Source: Prado023 sp964418695
GTDB taxonomy: Bacteria > Actinomycetota > Actinomycetes > S36-B12 > CAIYMF01
Assembly: GCA_964418695.1 (NCBI GenBank)
Contig: CAYQMN010000007.1
Location: 83,064-147,063, forward strand
DNA: 64,000 nt
Reading direction: 5' to 3'
Position numbers and translations under genes: made by a program. Positions within the stretch are counted from its first letter, which is position 1. Each line of letters opens with the position of its first letter. This document shows, in pieces, positions 56,098 through 64,000 of the stretch. Below the pieces are notes generated by a model, which saw only the letters and a program-made list of their open reading frames with translations, searched no databases and was not told the DNA's origin.

Positions 56098-58152
56098 TTG
56101 ACCGCCGACTTCCGGCCGGCGCCGGGGCAGATCCCGACCGAGCCGGGCGTCTACCGGTTCCGGGACGAGACCGGCCGCGTCATCTACGTCGGCAAGGCCA
56201 AGAGCCTGCGCTCCCGGCTGACGTCCTACTTCCAGGAACCGGCCGGCCTGCACCCGCGCACCCGCACCATGGTGAGCACCGCCCGCTCGGTGGACTGGGT
56301 GGTGGTCGCCACCGAGGTCGAGGCGCTGCAGCTGGAGTACTCCTGGATCAAGGAGTTCGACCCGCGCTTCAACGTGCGCTACCGCGACGACAAGTCCTAC
56401 CCGTACCTCGCGGTCACGGTGGGGGAGGAGTTCCCGCGGGCGCTGGTCATGCGCGGCGAGAAGCGCCCGGGCGTGCGGTACTTCGGGCCCTACGCCCATG
56501 CCTGGGCGATCCGCGAGACGGTGGACCAGCTGCTGCGCGTGTTCCCGATGCGCACCTGCAGCAAGGGCGTGTTCCGCAGCGCCCGCGCGGCCGGGCGGCC
56601 CTGCCTGCTGGGCTACATCGACAAGTGCTCGGCGCCGTGCGTGGGCAACGTGACGCCCGAGGAGCATCGGGCGATCGTCGAGGACTTCTGCGCGTTCATG
56701 GCCGGCGGCTCCGCGCCCTTCGTGCGCAGCCTGCAGGAGCGGATGACCGCCGCGGCCGCGGGCCTGGACTTCGAGCGTGCGGCCCGGCTGCGCGACGACC
56801 TGTTCGCGCTGCAGCGCGCGCTGGAGCGCAACGCCGTGGTGCTGCCGCCCGGCACCGACGCCGACGTCGTGGGGATCGCCGCCGACGAGCTGGAGGCCAG
56901 CGTGCGCATGTTCCACGTCCGCGACGGCCGGGTGCGCGGCGAGCGCGGGTTCATCGTCGAGCGCGTGGACGACGCCGACGAGGGCCGACTCGTGGTGACG
57001 CTGCTGGAGCAGCTGTTCGCCGATCCCGACGTGGACGTGCCACGCAGCTTCCTGGTCGGCGTGCCGATCGCGCAGGCCGACCTGGACCTCGTGCTGCCGT
57101 GGCTGGAGAGCCGGCGCGGCGGCCCGGTTCGGATCACGGCGCCCAAGCGCGGCGACAAGCGGGCCCTGCTGGAGACGGTCACCCGCAACGCCGCCCAGTC
57201 GCTGGCCACCCACAAGCTGCGTCGGTCCGGCGATCTGACCACTCGCAGCCAGGCGCTCACCGAGCTGGTCGAGGCGCTGGACCTGCCGGCCGCGCCCCTG
57301 CGAATCGAGTGCTTCGACGTCTCCCACCTGGGCGCCGACGACGTGGTGGCGGCGATGGTCGTCTTCGAGGACGGGCTGCCCCGGCCCAGCGAGTACCGAC
57401 GGTTCGCGATCAAGGGCTTCCAGGGGCAGAACGACGTGGCCGCGATCTCGGAGGTGCTGGGCCGCCGGTTCCGCCGCCTGGCCCGAGCCACGGCCGAAGC
57501 GGCCGAGGCCGGCGAGCCCGCCGCGGCCGAGTCATCCGAGGGCGAGGTCAACCCGGTCCAGGGCGGAGTCTCGACCGGCTCGACCGGCGAGCCCGCCGCG
57601 GACGCCGAGCCCGGCCGGGAGCGCCCGCGATTCGCCTACCCGCCCAGCCTGGTCGTGATCGACGGCGGCCCGCCCCAGGTGGAGGCGGCCGCCGCGGCGA
57701 TGGCCGCGCAGGGCGTCCACGACATCCCGGTGGTGGGTCTGGCCAAGCGCCTGGAGGAGGTCTGGCTGCCCGGCGAGGCCGACCCGGTCATCCTGCCCCG
57801 CACCAGCCAGGGCCTCTATCTGCTGCAGCGGGTGCGCGACGAGGCCCATCGCAGCGCGATCACCTACCAGCGCCAGCGCCGCGCGACCCGGCTGACCGCC
57901 AGCGAGCTGGACGGCATCCCCGGCCTGGGCCCGGCCCGGCGCAAGGCGCTGCTGGCCCGGTTCGGATCGGTGAAGCGGCTGCGCCGGGCCAGCCCGACCG
58001 AGATCGCGGAGGTGCCCGGGATCAGCCCGGCTCTGGCGGAGCGGATCCTGGCCGCGCTGCTGGCTGCGGCCGCAGCACCGGCGGTCAACCTGACGACGGG
58101 GGAGGTCATCGGCGACGATGCCCCTGTGACCGAGCTGCCGGACCTCGCATGA
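56098..58152 (+). CDS. uvrC: UvrABC excinuclease subunit C
   Basis: The dual-incision nuclease of excision repair. The 684 residues contain the GIY-YIG domain at the N-terminus (EPGVYRFRDETGRVIYVGKAKSLRSRL), a UVR helix (RSLQERMTAAAAGLDFERAARLRDDL), the RNase H-like domain (CFDVSHLGADDVVAAMVVF, and VVIDGGPPQVEAA) and C-terminal helix-hairpin-helix repeats (LDGIPGLGPARRKALLARFG, IAEVPGISPALAERIL). TTG 56098 is taken as the start (TADFRPAPGQIP...); a GTG at 56071 is possible. A 60-residue low-complexity insertion (about 465-520) within the RNase H half contains a copy of the dispersed repeat. It overlaps rapZ by 4 nt. Confidence 0.95.
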   Translation: MTADFRPAPGQIPTEPGVYRFRDETGRVIYVGKAKSLRSRLTSYFQEPAGLHPRTRTMVSTARSVDWVVVATEVEALQLEYSWIKEFDPRFNVRYRDDKSYPYLAVTVGEEFPRALVMRGEKRPGVRYFGPYAHAWAIRETVDQLLRVFPMRTCSKGVFRSARAAGRPCLLGYIDKCSAPCVGNVTPEEHRAIVEDFCAFMAGGSAPFVRSLQERMTAAAAGLDFERAARLRDDLFALQRALERNAVVLPPGTDADVVGIAADELEASVRMFHVRDGRVRGERGFIVERVDDADEGRLVVTLLEQLFADPDVDVPRSFLVGVPIAQADLDLVLPWLESRRGGPVRITAPKRGDKRALLETVTRNAAQSLATHKLRRSGDLTTRSQALTELVEALDLPAAPLRIECFDVSHLGADDVVAAMVVFEDGLPRPSEYRRFAIKGFQGQNDVAAISEVLGRRFRRLARATAEAAEAGEPAAAESSEGEVNPVQGGVSTGSTGEPAADAEPGRERPRFAYPPSLVVIDGGPPQVEAAAAAMAAQGVHDIPVVGLAKRLEEVWLPGEADPVILPRTSQGLYLLQRVRDEAHRSAITYQRQRRATRLTASELDGIPGLGPARRKALLARFGSVKRLRRASPTEIAEVPGISPALAERILAALLAAAAAPAVNLTTGEVIGDDAPVTELPDLA
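57568..57587. repeat. Dispersed 20-bp repeat inside uvrC
   Basis: GTCTCGACCGGCTCGACCGG, one base different from the copy at 8294, lies in a low-complexity insert between the two halves of the UvrC RNase H region and encodes VSTGSTG. The peptide reading differs from the copies in the flavin-binding and HAD genes, so what is conserved is the DNA sequence and not a protein motif. Confidence 0.65.
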
Positions 58153-59027
58153 AGCACTCATCCTCCCTGGCCCAGCTGGAGCTGCTGCTGGTCTCCGGCA
58201 TGTCCGGTGCGGGCCGGTCCTCGGCCGCGCGCGTGCTGGAAGACCTGGGCTGGTTCGTCATCGACAACCTCCCGCCCAAGATGCTCGTGCCCACCGTCAA
58301 GCTGCTGGTGAAGCACGGCTCCACCGACCGGGTCGCGGTGGTCGCCGACGTGCGTGGCGGGCGACTGTTCCACCAGCTCGCTCCGGCGATGGCCGAGGCC
58401 CTGGCCCTGGGCGCCGACCTCAAGGTGATGTTCCTGGAGTCCTCGGACGAGGCGCTGGTGCGCCGCTTCGAGTCGACTCGCCGGCCGCATCCCCTCCAGG
58501 CCGACGCCGGTCTGCTGGACGCGATCCACCGCGAGCGCGACCGGCTCGGGGACATCCGGGCGCAGGCCGACCTGGTGATCGACACCTCGACCCGATCCAT
58601 CCACGACCTGCGCCGCCTGATCACCGCGGCCTTCGAGGAGGGGGAGCCGGCCCGGCTGCGGGCCACGGTGATGTCCTTTGGCTTCAAGTACGGGCTGCCC
58701 CTGGACGCTGACTTCGTCGCCGACCTGCGCTGGCTGCCCAACCCGTTCTGGATCCCCGAGCTGCGCGAGCTGCGCGGCATCGACGCCCCGGTCAACGACT
58801 ACGTCGTCGCCCAGCAGGGCGCCAGGGAGTTCCTCGACCGCTACACGGCCGTCATCGACCTGGCCACCGAGGGCTACCTGCGCGAGGGCAAGCGGTTCGC
58901 CACGATCGCGGTCGGCTGCACGGGGGGCAAGCACCGGTCGGTGGCGATCGCGGAGAACCTGGCCGCACGGCTGGTGAAGGTGGGCCTGGAGATCACGGTC
59001 GTCCACCGAGACCTGGGGCGCGAGTGA
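58149..59027 (+). CDS. rapZ: RNase adapter RapZ (YvcJ family P-loop protein)
   Basis: 292 residues of the RapZ/YvcJ family, which binds nucleotides and, in E. coli, small RNAs; its actinobacterial role is not settled. The P-loop is GMSGAGRSS, with Arg replacing the usual catalytic Lys. The second signature MSFGFKYGLPLDADFVADLRWLPNPFW and the C-terminal CTGGKHRSVAIAE, proposed for RNA or nucleotide contacts, are intact. ATG overlaps the uvrC stop by 4 nt, and the rapZ-yvcK-whiA order is conserved in actinobacteria. Confidence 0.9.
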   Translation: MKHSSSLAQLELLLVSGMSGAGRSSAARVLEDLGWFVIDNLPPKMLVPTVKLLVKHGSTDRVAVVADVRGGRLFHQLAPAMAEALALGADLKVMFLESSDEALVRRFESTRRPHPLQADAGLLDAIHRERDRLGDIRAQADLVIDTSTRSIHDLRRLITAAFEEGEPARLRATVMSFGFKYGLPLDADFVADLRWLPNPFWIPELRELRGIDAPVNDYVVAQQGAREFLDRYTAVIDLATEGYLREGKRFATIAVGCTGGKHRSVAIAENLAARLVKVGLEITVVHRDLGRE

Positions 59028-60019
59028 GCCCGGGCAGGGGCCGAGTGGCGCCGCGCCGCAAGAACCGGGGGGTCCCGGTCGTGGCGCTGGGTGGCGGGCA
59101 TGGGCTGGCGGTATCGCTGCGCGCGCTGCGCGGGGTCACCGAGCAGCTCACGGCGGTGGTCGGGATGGCCGACGACGGGGGGTCCAGCGGCCGGCTGCGC
59201 CGCGAGCTCGGGGTGCCGCCCCCGGGCGACCTGCGGATGGCGCTGGCGGCGCTGTGCGGCGACGACGTCTGGGGGCGCACCTGGAGCGGAGTCGTGCAGC
59301 ACCGATTCAGCGCCGGCGAGCTGACCGGGCACGCGGTGGGCAACCTGCTGGTGGCGACCTTGTGGGAGCAGACCGGCAGCGTGGTGGAGGGCCTGGACTG
59401 GGTGGGCTCCCTGCTGGAGGCCCAGGGTCGGGTGCTGCCGGTCTGCACCGTCGGGCTGGACATCGTCGCCGAGGTGCTCGACGCCCCGGGGCACCCGGGC
59501 GTGAGCACCGTACGCGGCCAGTCGACCGTCGCGGTCACCTCCGGGTCCGTGCTGAGGATCGGGATCGAGCCGGCCGACCCGCCCGCCTGCCCGGAGGCGC
59601 TGGCGGCCATCGAGCACGCGCACGCACTGGTGATGGGCCCGGGCTCCTGGTACACGTCAGTGGTGGCCAGTCTGCTGGTGCCGGGCATCCGGGAGGCCAT
59701 CGTCAAAGCCGACGCCCAGCGCATCCTCGTGCTCAACCTGATCGCGCAGACGGGGGAGACCAGCGGGTTCAGCCCGCAGAGCCACCTCGACGTGCTGGCC
59801 GAGACGTTCCCGGAGCTGACCTTCGACGTGGTCCTGGCCGACCCCGACCATGTGCCCGAGGTGGCTGCGGTCCGGGCGGCAGCCCGCCGGCTCGGTGCCC
59901 AGCTGGTGCTGCGCCCGATCGCCGACCGTGCGGCCGGTCCTGGCCATCACGACCCGATCGGCCTGGGGAGGGCCTTCGGCGAGCTGGTGGGCCGTGGCAG
60001 TATTCCGGCATGGCGATGA
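59024..60019 (+). CDS. yvcK: YvcK/GlmM-regulator family protein (CofD-like)
   Basis: A 331-residue CofD-like protein that binds UDP-sugars and affects envelope metabolism in relatives. The N-terminal loop VVALGGGHGLAVSLRAL and the signature VGMADDGGSSGRLR are typical. MGPGSWYTSVVASLLVPGI and VVLADPDHVP follow in the second half. GTG overlaps the rapZ stop by 4 nt, and the 3' end overlaps the whiA start by 10 nt, indicating a single operon. Its role here is inferred from the family. Confidence 0.9.
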   Translation: MSPGRGRVAPRRKNRGVPVVALGGGHGLAVSLRALRGVTEQLTAVVGMADDGGSSGRLRRELGVPPPGDLRMALAALCGDDVWGRTWSGVVQHRFSAGELTGHAVGNLLVATLWEQTGSVVEGLDWVGSLLEAQGRVLPVCTVGLDIVAEVLDAPGHPGVSTVRGQSTVAVTSGSVLRIGIEPADPPACPEALAAIEHAHALVMGPGSWYTSVVASLLVPGIREAIVKADAQRILVLNLIAQTGETSGFSPQSHLDVLAETFPELTFDVVLADPDHVPEVAAVRAAARRLGAQLVLRPIADRAAGPGHHDPIGLGRAFGELVGRGSIPAWR

Positions 60020-60978
60020 CCGCGGGGGTCAAGGACGAGTTGGCCCGGCTTCAGGTTCCGCGGCGCTGCTGCCGCAAGGCTGAGGTCTCGGCTCTGCTGC
60101 GGTTCGCCGGCGGGCTGCACCTGGTCGGCGGTCGCGTGGTCGTGGAGGTCGAGCTGGACACCGGCGCCGCCGCCCGCCGCGTCCACAAGCTGCTGGAGCA
60201 GGAGTACAACCACGGGAGCAGCTTCACGGTGGTGCAGTCGCCGGGCACCCGCCGCGGCAATCGCTACGTGCTCACCGTGGCCAAGGACGGCCCGCAGCTG
60301 GCTCGCCAGACCGGTCTGCTGGACTCGTCGGGGCGCCCGGTCCGCGGGCTGCCGCCGGCGCTGGTCAACGGGCGGCTCTGCGACGCCGAGTCCGTCTGGC
60401 GCGGCGCGTTCCTGGCGCACGGCTCCTTGACCGAGCCGGGGCGCTCGGCCGCGCTGGAGATCTCCTGTCCCGGGCACGAGGCGGCCCTCTCGCTGGTCGG
60501 TGCCGCGCGCCGCCTGGGGATCCCGGCGAAGGCCCGCGAGGTGCGCGGCGTCGAGCGGGTGGTCATCCGCGACGGCGACGCCATCAGCGCGATGCTCACC
60601 CGGCTGGGCGCGCACGAGTCGGTGCTGGCCTGGGAGGAGCGGCGGATGCGCCGTGAGGTCCGGGCCACCGCCAACCGGCTGGCCAACTTCGACGACGCCA
60701 ACCTGCGCCGCTCGGCGCGCGCGGCGGTCGCGGCCGGGGCGCGCGTGGAGCGTGCGCTGCAGATCCTCGGCGACGACATTCCCGAGCACCTGGCCACCGC
60801 CGGCCGGCTGCGCCTGGAGCACAAGCAGTCGAGCCTGGAGGAGCTCGGCGCGCTGGCCGACCCGCCGATGACCAAGGACGCCATCGCCGGGCGCATCCGC
60901 CGCCTGCTCGCGATGGCCGACAAGCGCGCCGCCGAGCTGGGCATCCCCACCACCGAGGACGCCGCCCCGGCCGACTGA
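60010..60978 (+). CDS. whiA: Sporulation/cell-division regulator WhiA
   Basis: WhiA is a DNA-binding regulator of cell-division and, in streptomycetes, sporulation genes. The 322 residues have the LAGLIDADG-like N-terminal domain (KDELARLQVPRRCCRKAEVSALLRFAGG... WRGAFLAHGSLTEP...) and a C-terminal DNA-binding helix-turn-helix (SLEELGALADPPMTKDAIAGRIRRLLAMA). The ATG at 60010 overlaps yvcK; a second ATG two codons later is possible. A TATTCC box at 60001 could drive it separately. No gap gene follows. Confidence 0.95.
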   Translation: MAMTAGVKDELARLQVPRRCCRKAEVSALLRFAGGLHLVGGRVVVEVELDTGAAARRVHKLLEQEYNHGSSFTVVQSPGTRRGNRYVLTVAKDGPQLARQTGLLDSSGRPVRGLPPALVNGRLCDAESVWRGAFLAHGSLTEPGRSAALEISCPGHEAALSLVGAARRLGIPAKAREVRGVERVVIRDGDAISAMLTRLGAHESVLAWEERRMRREVRATANRLANFDDANLRRSARAAVAAGARVERALQILGDDIPEHLATAGRLRLEHKQSSLEELGALADPPMTKDAIAGRIRRLLAMADKRAAELGIPTTEDAAPAD

Positions 60979-61098
60979 GCATCGGAGCCGGCGATCCAGG
61001 GGGAGTGATCTGCTGCCAACAGGCTTGTGCGCCCGCGCCTGCATAGGCTCACGCCTGCAAGGTGGTAGTCCCGCGCACCCCATCCTCAGGGAGTCCCC

Positions 61099-62307
<1,209 letters not shown>

Positions 62308-62310
62308 CAC

Positions 62311-63084
62311 ATGGCACGCAAGCCGTTCATGGCGGGCAACTGGAAGATGAACCTGGACCACATCGAGGCGATCGCGCACCTGCAGAAGGTGGCCTTCGCC
62401 CTCGACGACGACGACCACGACGCGGTCGAGGTCGGCGTGATGGTCCCCTTCACCGACATCCGCTCGGTGCAGACCCTGGTCGACGCGGACAAGCTGCGCG
62501 TCGTCTACGGCAGCCAGGACATCTCCGCCCAGGACAAGGGCGCGTACACCGGCGAGATCTCCGGGCCGATGCTGGCCAAGCTCGGCTGCTCGTACGCGGT
62601 CATCGGGCACAGCGAGCGCCGGCAGTACCACGCCGAGGACGACGCGCTGGTCAACGCCAAGGTGAAGGCGGCCTACAAGCACGGGCTGGTCCCGATCATG
62701 TGCATCGGCGAGGTCAAGGAGGAGCGCGAGGCCGGCATCCAGGAGCAGGTCACCCTGGGCCAGCTCGACGGAGGCCTGGCCGACATCCCGGCCGACCAGG
62801 CGGCGACCATCGTCATCGCCTACGAGCCCGTGTGGGCGATCGGCACCGGCCTCACCGCGACCCCGCAGGACGCCCAGGACATGTGCGCGGCGATCCGCGG
62901 CCGCCTGGCCGAGCTCTACGACCAGGGGGTGGCCGACGCGATCCGCATCCAGTACGGCGGCTCGGTGAAGGCCGCCAACGCCGCGGAGATCATGGCCGGT
63001 GAGGACGTCGACGGCGCCCTGATCGGCGGGGCGTCGCTGGATGCCGACGAGTTCGCGGCGATCTGCAAGTACCGCCTGGCCTGA
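62311..63084 (+). CDS. tpiA: Triosephosphate isomerase
   Basis: Interconverts dihydroxyacetone phosphate and glyceraldehyde 3-phosphate. 257 residues: substrate Lys in AGNWKMN, catalytic His in VIGHSERRQY, catalytic Glu and loop 6 in AYEPVWAIGTG, and phosphate-binding IQYGGSVKAANAAEIM. It begins 3 nt after pgk and ends at a strong terminator, so pgk-tpiA form a unit separate from secG. Confidence 0.97.
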   Translation: MARKPFMAGNWKMNLDHIEAIAHLQKVAFALDDDDHDAVEVGVMVPFTDIRSVQTLVDADKLRVVYGSQDISAQDKGAYTGEISGPMLAKLGCSYAVIGHSERRQYHAEDDALVNAKVKAAYKHGLVPIMCIGEVKEEREAGIQEQVTLGQLDGGLADIPADQAATIVIAYEPVWAIGTGLTATPQDAQDMCAAIRGRLAELYDQGVADAIRIQYGGSVKAANAAEIMAGEDVDGALIGGASLDADEFAAICKYRLA

Positions 63085-63098
63085 TCGACCCGCTCCAC

Positions 63099-63144
63099 GA
63101 CCGGACCCCCGGTGGCCGCCCCTCGGCGACCTGGGGGTCCGGTC
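63099..63144 (+). terminator. Hairpin terminator after tpiA
   Basis: A perfect 12-bp inverted repeat GACCGGACCCCC (63099-63110) / GGGGGTCCGGTC (63133-63144) with a 22-nt loop, directly downstream of tpiA. No U-tract follows, as is common in high-GC actinobacteria. Confidence 0.8.
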
Positions 63145-63211
63145 GCGTGTGGCCCCGCGATCCGGCGCGCGGCGCAGCCCGGGTCGGGGCCCAGCAGGGG
63201 GACTCGGCGCG

Positions 63212-63217
63212 TATCCT
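63212..63217 (+). promoter_or_regulatory. -10 box (TATCCT) of secG
   Basis: TATCCT lies 32 bp upstream of the secG GTG, past the pgk-tpiA terminator. The flanking GTATCCTTC is identical to that before proS. Confidence 0.5.
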
Positions 63218-63248
63218 TCTCGCACTGACCTGAAGGGGCCCGCGCGTC

Positions 63249-63473
63249 GTGATTCTCGCACTGCAGATCATCTTGATGATCCTGAACGTCCTCGTCATCG
63301 TCCTGGTGCTGCTGCACAAGGGCAAGGGCGGCGGGCTGTCGGATCTGTTCGGCGGTGGCATGAGCTCGTCGCTGGGAGGCAGCTCCGTGGCCGAGCGCAA
63401 CCTCGACCGAATCACGATCGGCCTGCTCGTCGTGTGGGCGGCCACGATCGTGGCCCTGGGTCTGGCCATCTAG
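63249..63473 (+). CDS. secG: Preprotein translocase subunit SecG
   Basis: A 74-residue, two-helix accessory subunit of the SecYEG translocon. The helices are ILALQIILMILNVLVIVLVLLH and ITIGLLVVWAATIVALGLA, with the cytoplasmic loop KGKGGGLSDLFGGGMSSSLGGSS between them, all characteristic of SecG. A purine-rich GAAGGGG lies upstream of the GTG. Its own promoter is separated from tpiA by a terminator. The usual length is about 75. Confidence 0.95.
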   Translation: MILALQIILMILNVLVIVLVLLHKGKGGGLSDLFGGGMSSSLGGSSVAERNLDRITIGLLVVWAATIVALGLAI

Positions 63474-63523
63474 GCCGGCCCGCACCTCGACCCCAACTCT
63501 TAGGCAAGCGTGAAGGAGCACTC

Positions 63524-63862
63524 GTGGCGGGTGGCAATGCTATTCGGGGCAGCCGTGTGGGCTCAGGCCCCATGGGCGAGGCGGAGCGCGGGGAGGCCGC
63601 ACCCCGGCGCCGCGTGACGTTCTACTGCGCGCGCGGTCACGAGACCACGCCCAGCTTCGCCGACGACGCGCAGATCCCGGAGATCTGGGACTGCCCGACC
63701 TGCGGCTTCCCGGCGGGCGTCGATCCGGAGAACCCGCCGACGCCGGCCAAGACCGAGCCGTACAAGACGCACCTGGCGTATGTGAAGGAGCGTCGCTCCG
63801 ACGGCGACGGCGACGCGATCCTCGCCGAGGCCCTCGAGCGCCTGCAGGGCACCCGGGACTGA
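63524..63862 (+). CDS. rbpA: RNA polymerase-binding protein RbpA
   Basis: An actinobacteria-specific partner of RNA polymerase and the principal sigma factor. The 112 residues have a flexible N-terminus, an RbpA core with a zinc site (FYCARGHETTPSF... WDCPTCGFPAG), and a basic linker plus C-terminal sigma-interacting helix (KTHLAYVKERRSDGDGDAILAEALERL). GTG with GAAGGAG upstream, 51 bp after secG. It may share the secG promoter. Confidence 0.95.
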   Translation: MAGGNAIRGSRVGSGPMGEAERGEAAPRRRVTFYCARGHETTPSFADDAQIPEIWDCPTCGFPAGVDPENPPTPAKTEPYKTHLAYVKERRSDGDGDAILAEALERLQGTRD

Positions 63863-63884
63863 AGCGCCCGGGCTCCCAGGGGAG

Positions 63885-63930
63885 GTCTCGACCAGCTGGA
63901 CCGACGGGAATCGGTCCGGCTCGTGGAGAC
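63885..63930. repeat. Inverted pair of degenerate dispersed repeats downstream of rbpA
   Basis: Left arm 63885-63904 (GTCTCGACCAGCTGGACCGA) and right arm 63911-63930 match at 17 of 20 positions as an inverted repeat with a 6-nt spacer, forming a long imperfect hairpin. Each arm resembles the 20-bp repeat found in three genes of the window. It may act as a terminator after rbpA. Confidence 0.5.
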
Positions 63931-64000
63931 GCTCCGGGCCGGCTGGCCTCAGCCCTGATCCACCGACCCGGGTGTGGTGGCTGGTGGCCGCGGCTGGTGG

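Overview
The window is GC-rich, gene-dense chromosomal DNA from an actinobacterium. The strongest evidence is gene order and family content: dxr-rip1-ispG followed by a DUF4081-type GNAT and proS, uvrB-terC-uvrA, uvrC-rapZ-yvcK-whiA, pgk-tpiA-secG and rbpA, plus an acVLRF1-type peptidyl-tRNA hydrolase and a maltokinase. Many starts are GTG, and several genes have a TANNNT -10 box only 6-7 nt before the start codon (leaderless transcripts). A dispersed element close to GTCTCGACGGGCTCGACCGG occurs several times. The order cannot be fixed from sequence alone; Propionibacteriales or Micrococcales would be my guess.

Layout. 1-6.1 kb (reverse strand): the start of a proline dehydrogenase gene, an AAA/ABC-type ATPase, acVLRF1, maltokinase, and an ABC-F ribosome-protection-type ATPase with a leaderless six-codon upstream ORF (MHLYFL) and a structured leader. 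6.2-20.2 kb: a polyamine/diamine uptake and catabolism island. An lrp-aminotransferase-flavin protein-FAD oxidase operon (every junction overlapping by 4 nt) is divergent from an aminobutyraldehyde-type dehydrogenase and a D-2-hydroxyacid dehydrogenase. After a convergent membrane-anchored protein of unknown function comes a second aldehyde dehydrogenase that starts a potDABC-like operon. 20.2-24.2 kb: a reverse-strand lipoprotein-adaptor-ATPase-permease operon of MacB type whose ATPase is broken by one in-frame TAG codon. 24.2-31.7 kb: a receptor-type Ser/Thr kinase, a second FAD oxidase followed by an MmsA-type dehydrogenase, a lipoprotein, a small Cys-rich protein and a YhhN family protein.

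31.8-43.5 kb is mostly the conserved isoprenoid/protease/proS neighbourhood: dxr, rip1, a TSUP exporter, ispG, a GTPase, a zinc alcohol dehydrogenase, a GNAT, proS, a HAD hydrolase and a Nei-type glycosylase. 43.5-50.3 kb holds a probably frameshifted membrane protein, then uvrB, terC and uvrA. Both uvr genes carry an upstream element matching the RecA-independent (PafBC-type) DNA-damage promoter. 50.4-55.3 kb is accessory: a 1458-residue SARP-nSTAND-transmembrane-WD40 regulator divergent from a 100-residue membrane protein with a duplicated extracytoplasmic motif. 55.5-63.9 kb returns to the conserved core: Rieske protein, uvrC, rapZ, yvcK, whiA, pgk, tpiA, secG and rbpA. The gap gene often found before pgk is absent.

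The most distinctive items are the ABC-F leader with its uORF and competing hairpins, the DNA-damage promoters of uvrA and uvrB, the membrane-spanning SARP/STAND/WD40 regulator with its possible small partner, the amber-interrupted ABC ATPase, and the dispersed repeat inside three coding regions. No tRNA, rRNA, CRISPR array, transposase or prophage gene was seen.
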